From: UBA4661 sp002405405
GTDB taxonomy: Bacteria > Bacteroidota > Ignavibacteria > Kapaibacteriales > UBA4661
Assembly: GCA_036847245.1 (NCBI GenBank)
Contig: DAIUAL010000058.1
Span: 1 to 16,872, forward strand
Direction of reading: 5' to 3'
DNA: 16,872 bases
The translations under genes were made by a program, and so were the position numbers. A model generated the notes under the pieces. That model saw only the letters and a list, made by a program, of their open reading frames with translations. It did not search any database and was not told the origin of the DNA. How positions within the stretch are numbered: the stretch's first letter is position 1; each line of letters begins with the position of its first letter. This document shows positions 15,650 through 16,872 of this stretch, one piece after another.

Positions 15650-16802
15650 CCAACACAGAGAAATCCTCGAGTGTTGTTGTATCGCCCGACACAGCATTAC
15701 CCGATGCTATTTCACGAAGCAGTCGGCGCATGATTTTGCCACTACGCGTTTTCGGAAGCATTTCGGTAATGCGAATTTCATCGGGTTTCGCAATAGGACC
15801 AATTTCTTTGCCAACATGATTTCGTAATTCCTCTTTCAATTCCGTCAGCATCATTTTTGCAGCATCAACATTACTTCGCAATACTACAAAAGCAACCAAA
15901 GCATTGCCCTTAATGTCGTCAGGACGCGCTACGACAGCCGCCTCAGCAACATACTTGTGCGACACAAGCGCGCTCTCGACTTCAGCAGTACCCAAGCGAT
16001 GACCGCTGACATTCACAACATCATCGACACGCCCCATCACCCAAATGTAACCATCTTCATCACGGCGCGCACCATCGCCGGTGAAGTAATACCCCTTTTG
16101 TTTTTTGGTTTGTGGAAAATCACTCCAATAGGTTTTCTTGTAGCGCTCATCATCACCAAAAATCGTTCGCAACATTGCGGGCCAAGGATGCTTCACCACT
16201 AGGTAGCCACCTTCGTTTGGATTGCACGGTGTTCCGTCTTTACGCACGACATCCGCCATGATACCGGGCAGTGGCAATGTCCCGGTACCGGGTTTGAGCG
16301 GTGTTGCACCCGGAAGAGGTGAAATCATCATGCCTCCGGTTTCTGTTTGCCACCACGTATCGACAATCGGACATCGCTTACCACCGACAATCGTATAATA
16401 CCACATCCATGCTTCAGGATTAATTGGCTCACCGACACTACCCAACAAACGTAAAGACGATAGATTATGCTTGATAACATGCTGATCACCTGCTTTCATA
16501 AAGGCGCGAATCGCTGTTGGTGCTGTATAAAAAATCGTAACCTTATGACGCTCGATCATATCCCAAAAACGATTGGGTGCAGGTGTCATAGGGGCACCTT
16601 CGTACATAAAGACTGTAGCTCCATTCATCAACGGACCATACACTACATAGCTATGTCCGGTAATCCAACCAATATCAGCAGAACAGAAATACATGTCTTC
16701 ATCGCGCAGATCAAATACCATTTTGGTTGTGTATTTCACTTGTGTCAGATAACCACCGGTAGTATGATATATACCTTTGGGTTTACCCGTCGAACCACTC
16801 GT

Positions 16803-16805
16803 TTA
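16803..16805 (-). other. In-frame TAA inside acs
   Basis: The codon between the F-I-L codons (16814-16806) and the T-S-G-S-T-G codons (16802 downward) is TAA. Family members have Tyr here (TAC or TAT), so one base change accounts for it. The frame is open and homologous on both sides, which excludes a frameshift. Confidence 0.85.
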
Positions 16806-16872
16806 AAGAATGAAGAGTGGATGCTCTGCATCAAGTTTTTCTGCAGGACAATCTGCGCTGACCGCCTGCATA

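Larger units (their letters stand above)
15624..16872 (-). pseudogene. acs: Acetyl-CoA synthetase, 5'-partial, interrupted by an in-frame TAA
   Basis: Acs activates acetate to acetyl-CoA through acetyl-AMP. The gene enters from beyond position 16872; about 415 of the usual roughly 650 residues are present. Visible motifs are the ATP-binding T-S-G-S-T-G-K-P-K-G (16802-16773), then H-T-T-G-G-Y-L, the D-T-W-W-Q-T-E-T-G-G block, the hinge-region Y-F-T-G-D-G-A-R-R-D-E-D-G-Y-I and G-R-V-D-D-V-V-N-V-S-G-H-R. The C-terminal P-K-T-R-S-G-K-I-M-R-R carries the catalytic, acetylation-regulated Lys (codon at 15737-15735). Reading upstream, the frame stays homologous (E-H-P-L-F-I-L) but a TAA at 16805-16803 replaces the Tyr of F-I-L-Y-T-S-G-S. 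Without correction only the part from a downstream start, such as GTG 16739, could be made, lacking the ATP loop. It is either a real nonsense mutation or a sequence error. Confidence 0.88.

Noticed and set aside
16803..16805. Stop-codon reassignment (TAA read as Tyr) to explain the acs break
   Set aside because: TAA ends the ABC exporter, xseA, ygfZ and GWxTD genes at the expected family lengths, so it is a normal stop in this genome.
1..16872. Mobile element, defence island, CRISPR or prophage
   Set aside because: No transposase, integrase, Cas, restriction or phage proteins, and no long terminal inverted or direct repeats were seen; the genes are mostly housekeeping and envelope functions.

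Overview
This 16.9 kb window looks like an ordinary chromosomal segment of a Gram-negative bacterium of the Bacteroidota/Chlorobiota/Ignavibacteriota superphylum. The evidence is a GWxTD-type exported protein, a DUF6268-like outer-membrane barrel, exported proteins cleaved just before Gln (…AQ), frequent weak or absent Shine-Dalgarno sequences, and moderate GC (low forties by eye). A Kapabacteria- or Ignavibacteria-like host is plausible, but I cannot prove it from the sequence. I see no rRNA, tRNA, CRISPR array, insertion sequence, phage gene or integrase.

Layout. 1-189 (-): start of an exported or lipoprotein-like gene cut by the window edge. 190-625: gene-free stretch with hairpins and one isolated promoter-like element on the + strand. 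626-1943 (-): two-gene unit, an RMDN-like TPR protein followed by a DinB-family protein. 2212-3282 (+): outer-membrane beta-barrel whose reading frame runs through its own terminator. 3218-4204 (-): ygfZ. 4503-5636 (+): exported S33 alpha/beta hydrolase. 5998-7215 (+): membrane acyltransferase of the HGSNAT/DUF1624 type. 7260-9068 (+): MsbA-like ABC exporter. 9090-14153 (-): four tightly packed genes in the order ispF, PAS histidine kinase, ruvX-like, GWxTD protein, with ATGA overlaps at two junctions. 14337-15551 (+): xseA. 15624-16872 (-): acetyl-CoA synthetase, entering from beyond the right edge and interrupted by an in-frame TAA.

How the genes fit together. Most are housekeeping or cell-envelope functions: isoprenoid precursor synthesis (IspF), DNA repair (XseA, RuvX), Fe-S protein maintenance (YgfZ), acetate activation (Acs), and envelope transport or modification (ABC exporter, acyltransferase, barrel protein, GWxTD protein). 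The least expected arrangement is a large membrane histidine kinase, without a visible response regulator, translationally coupled to ispF and upstream of ruvX and a GWxTD gene.

I did not find a convincing new defence, mobile or biosynthetic system. The observations most worth checking are three gene-integrity anomalies, each explainable by one A/C change: the nonsense codon in acs, the lost catalytic Asp in RuvX, and the probable lost stop codon in the barrel gene. The next is a candidate small-RNA locus between 266 and 602.
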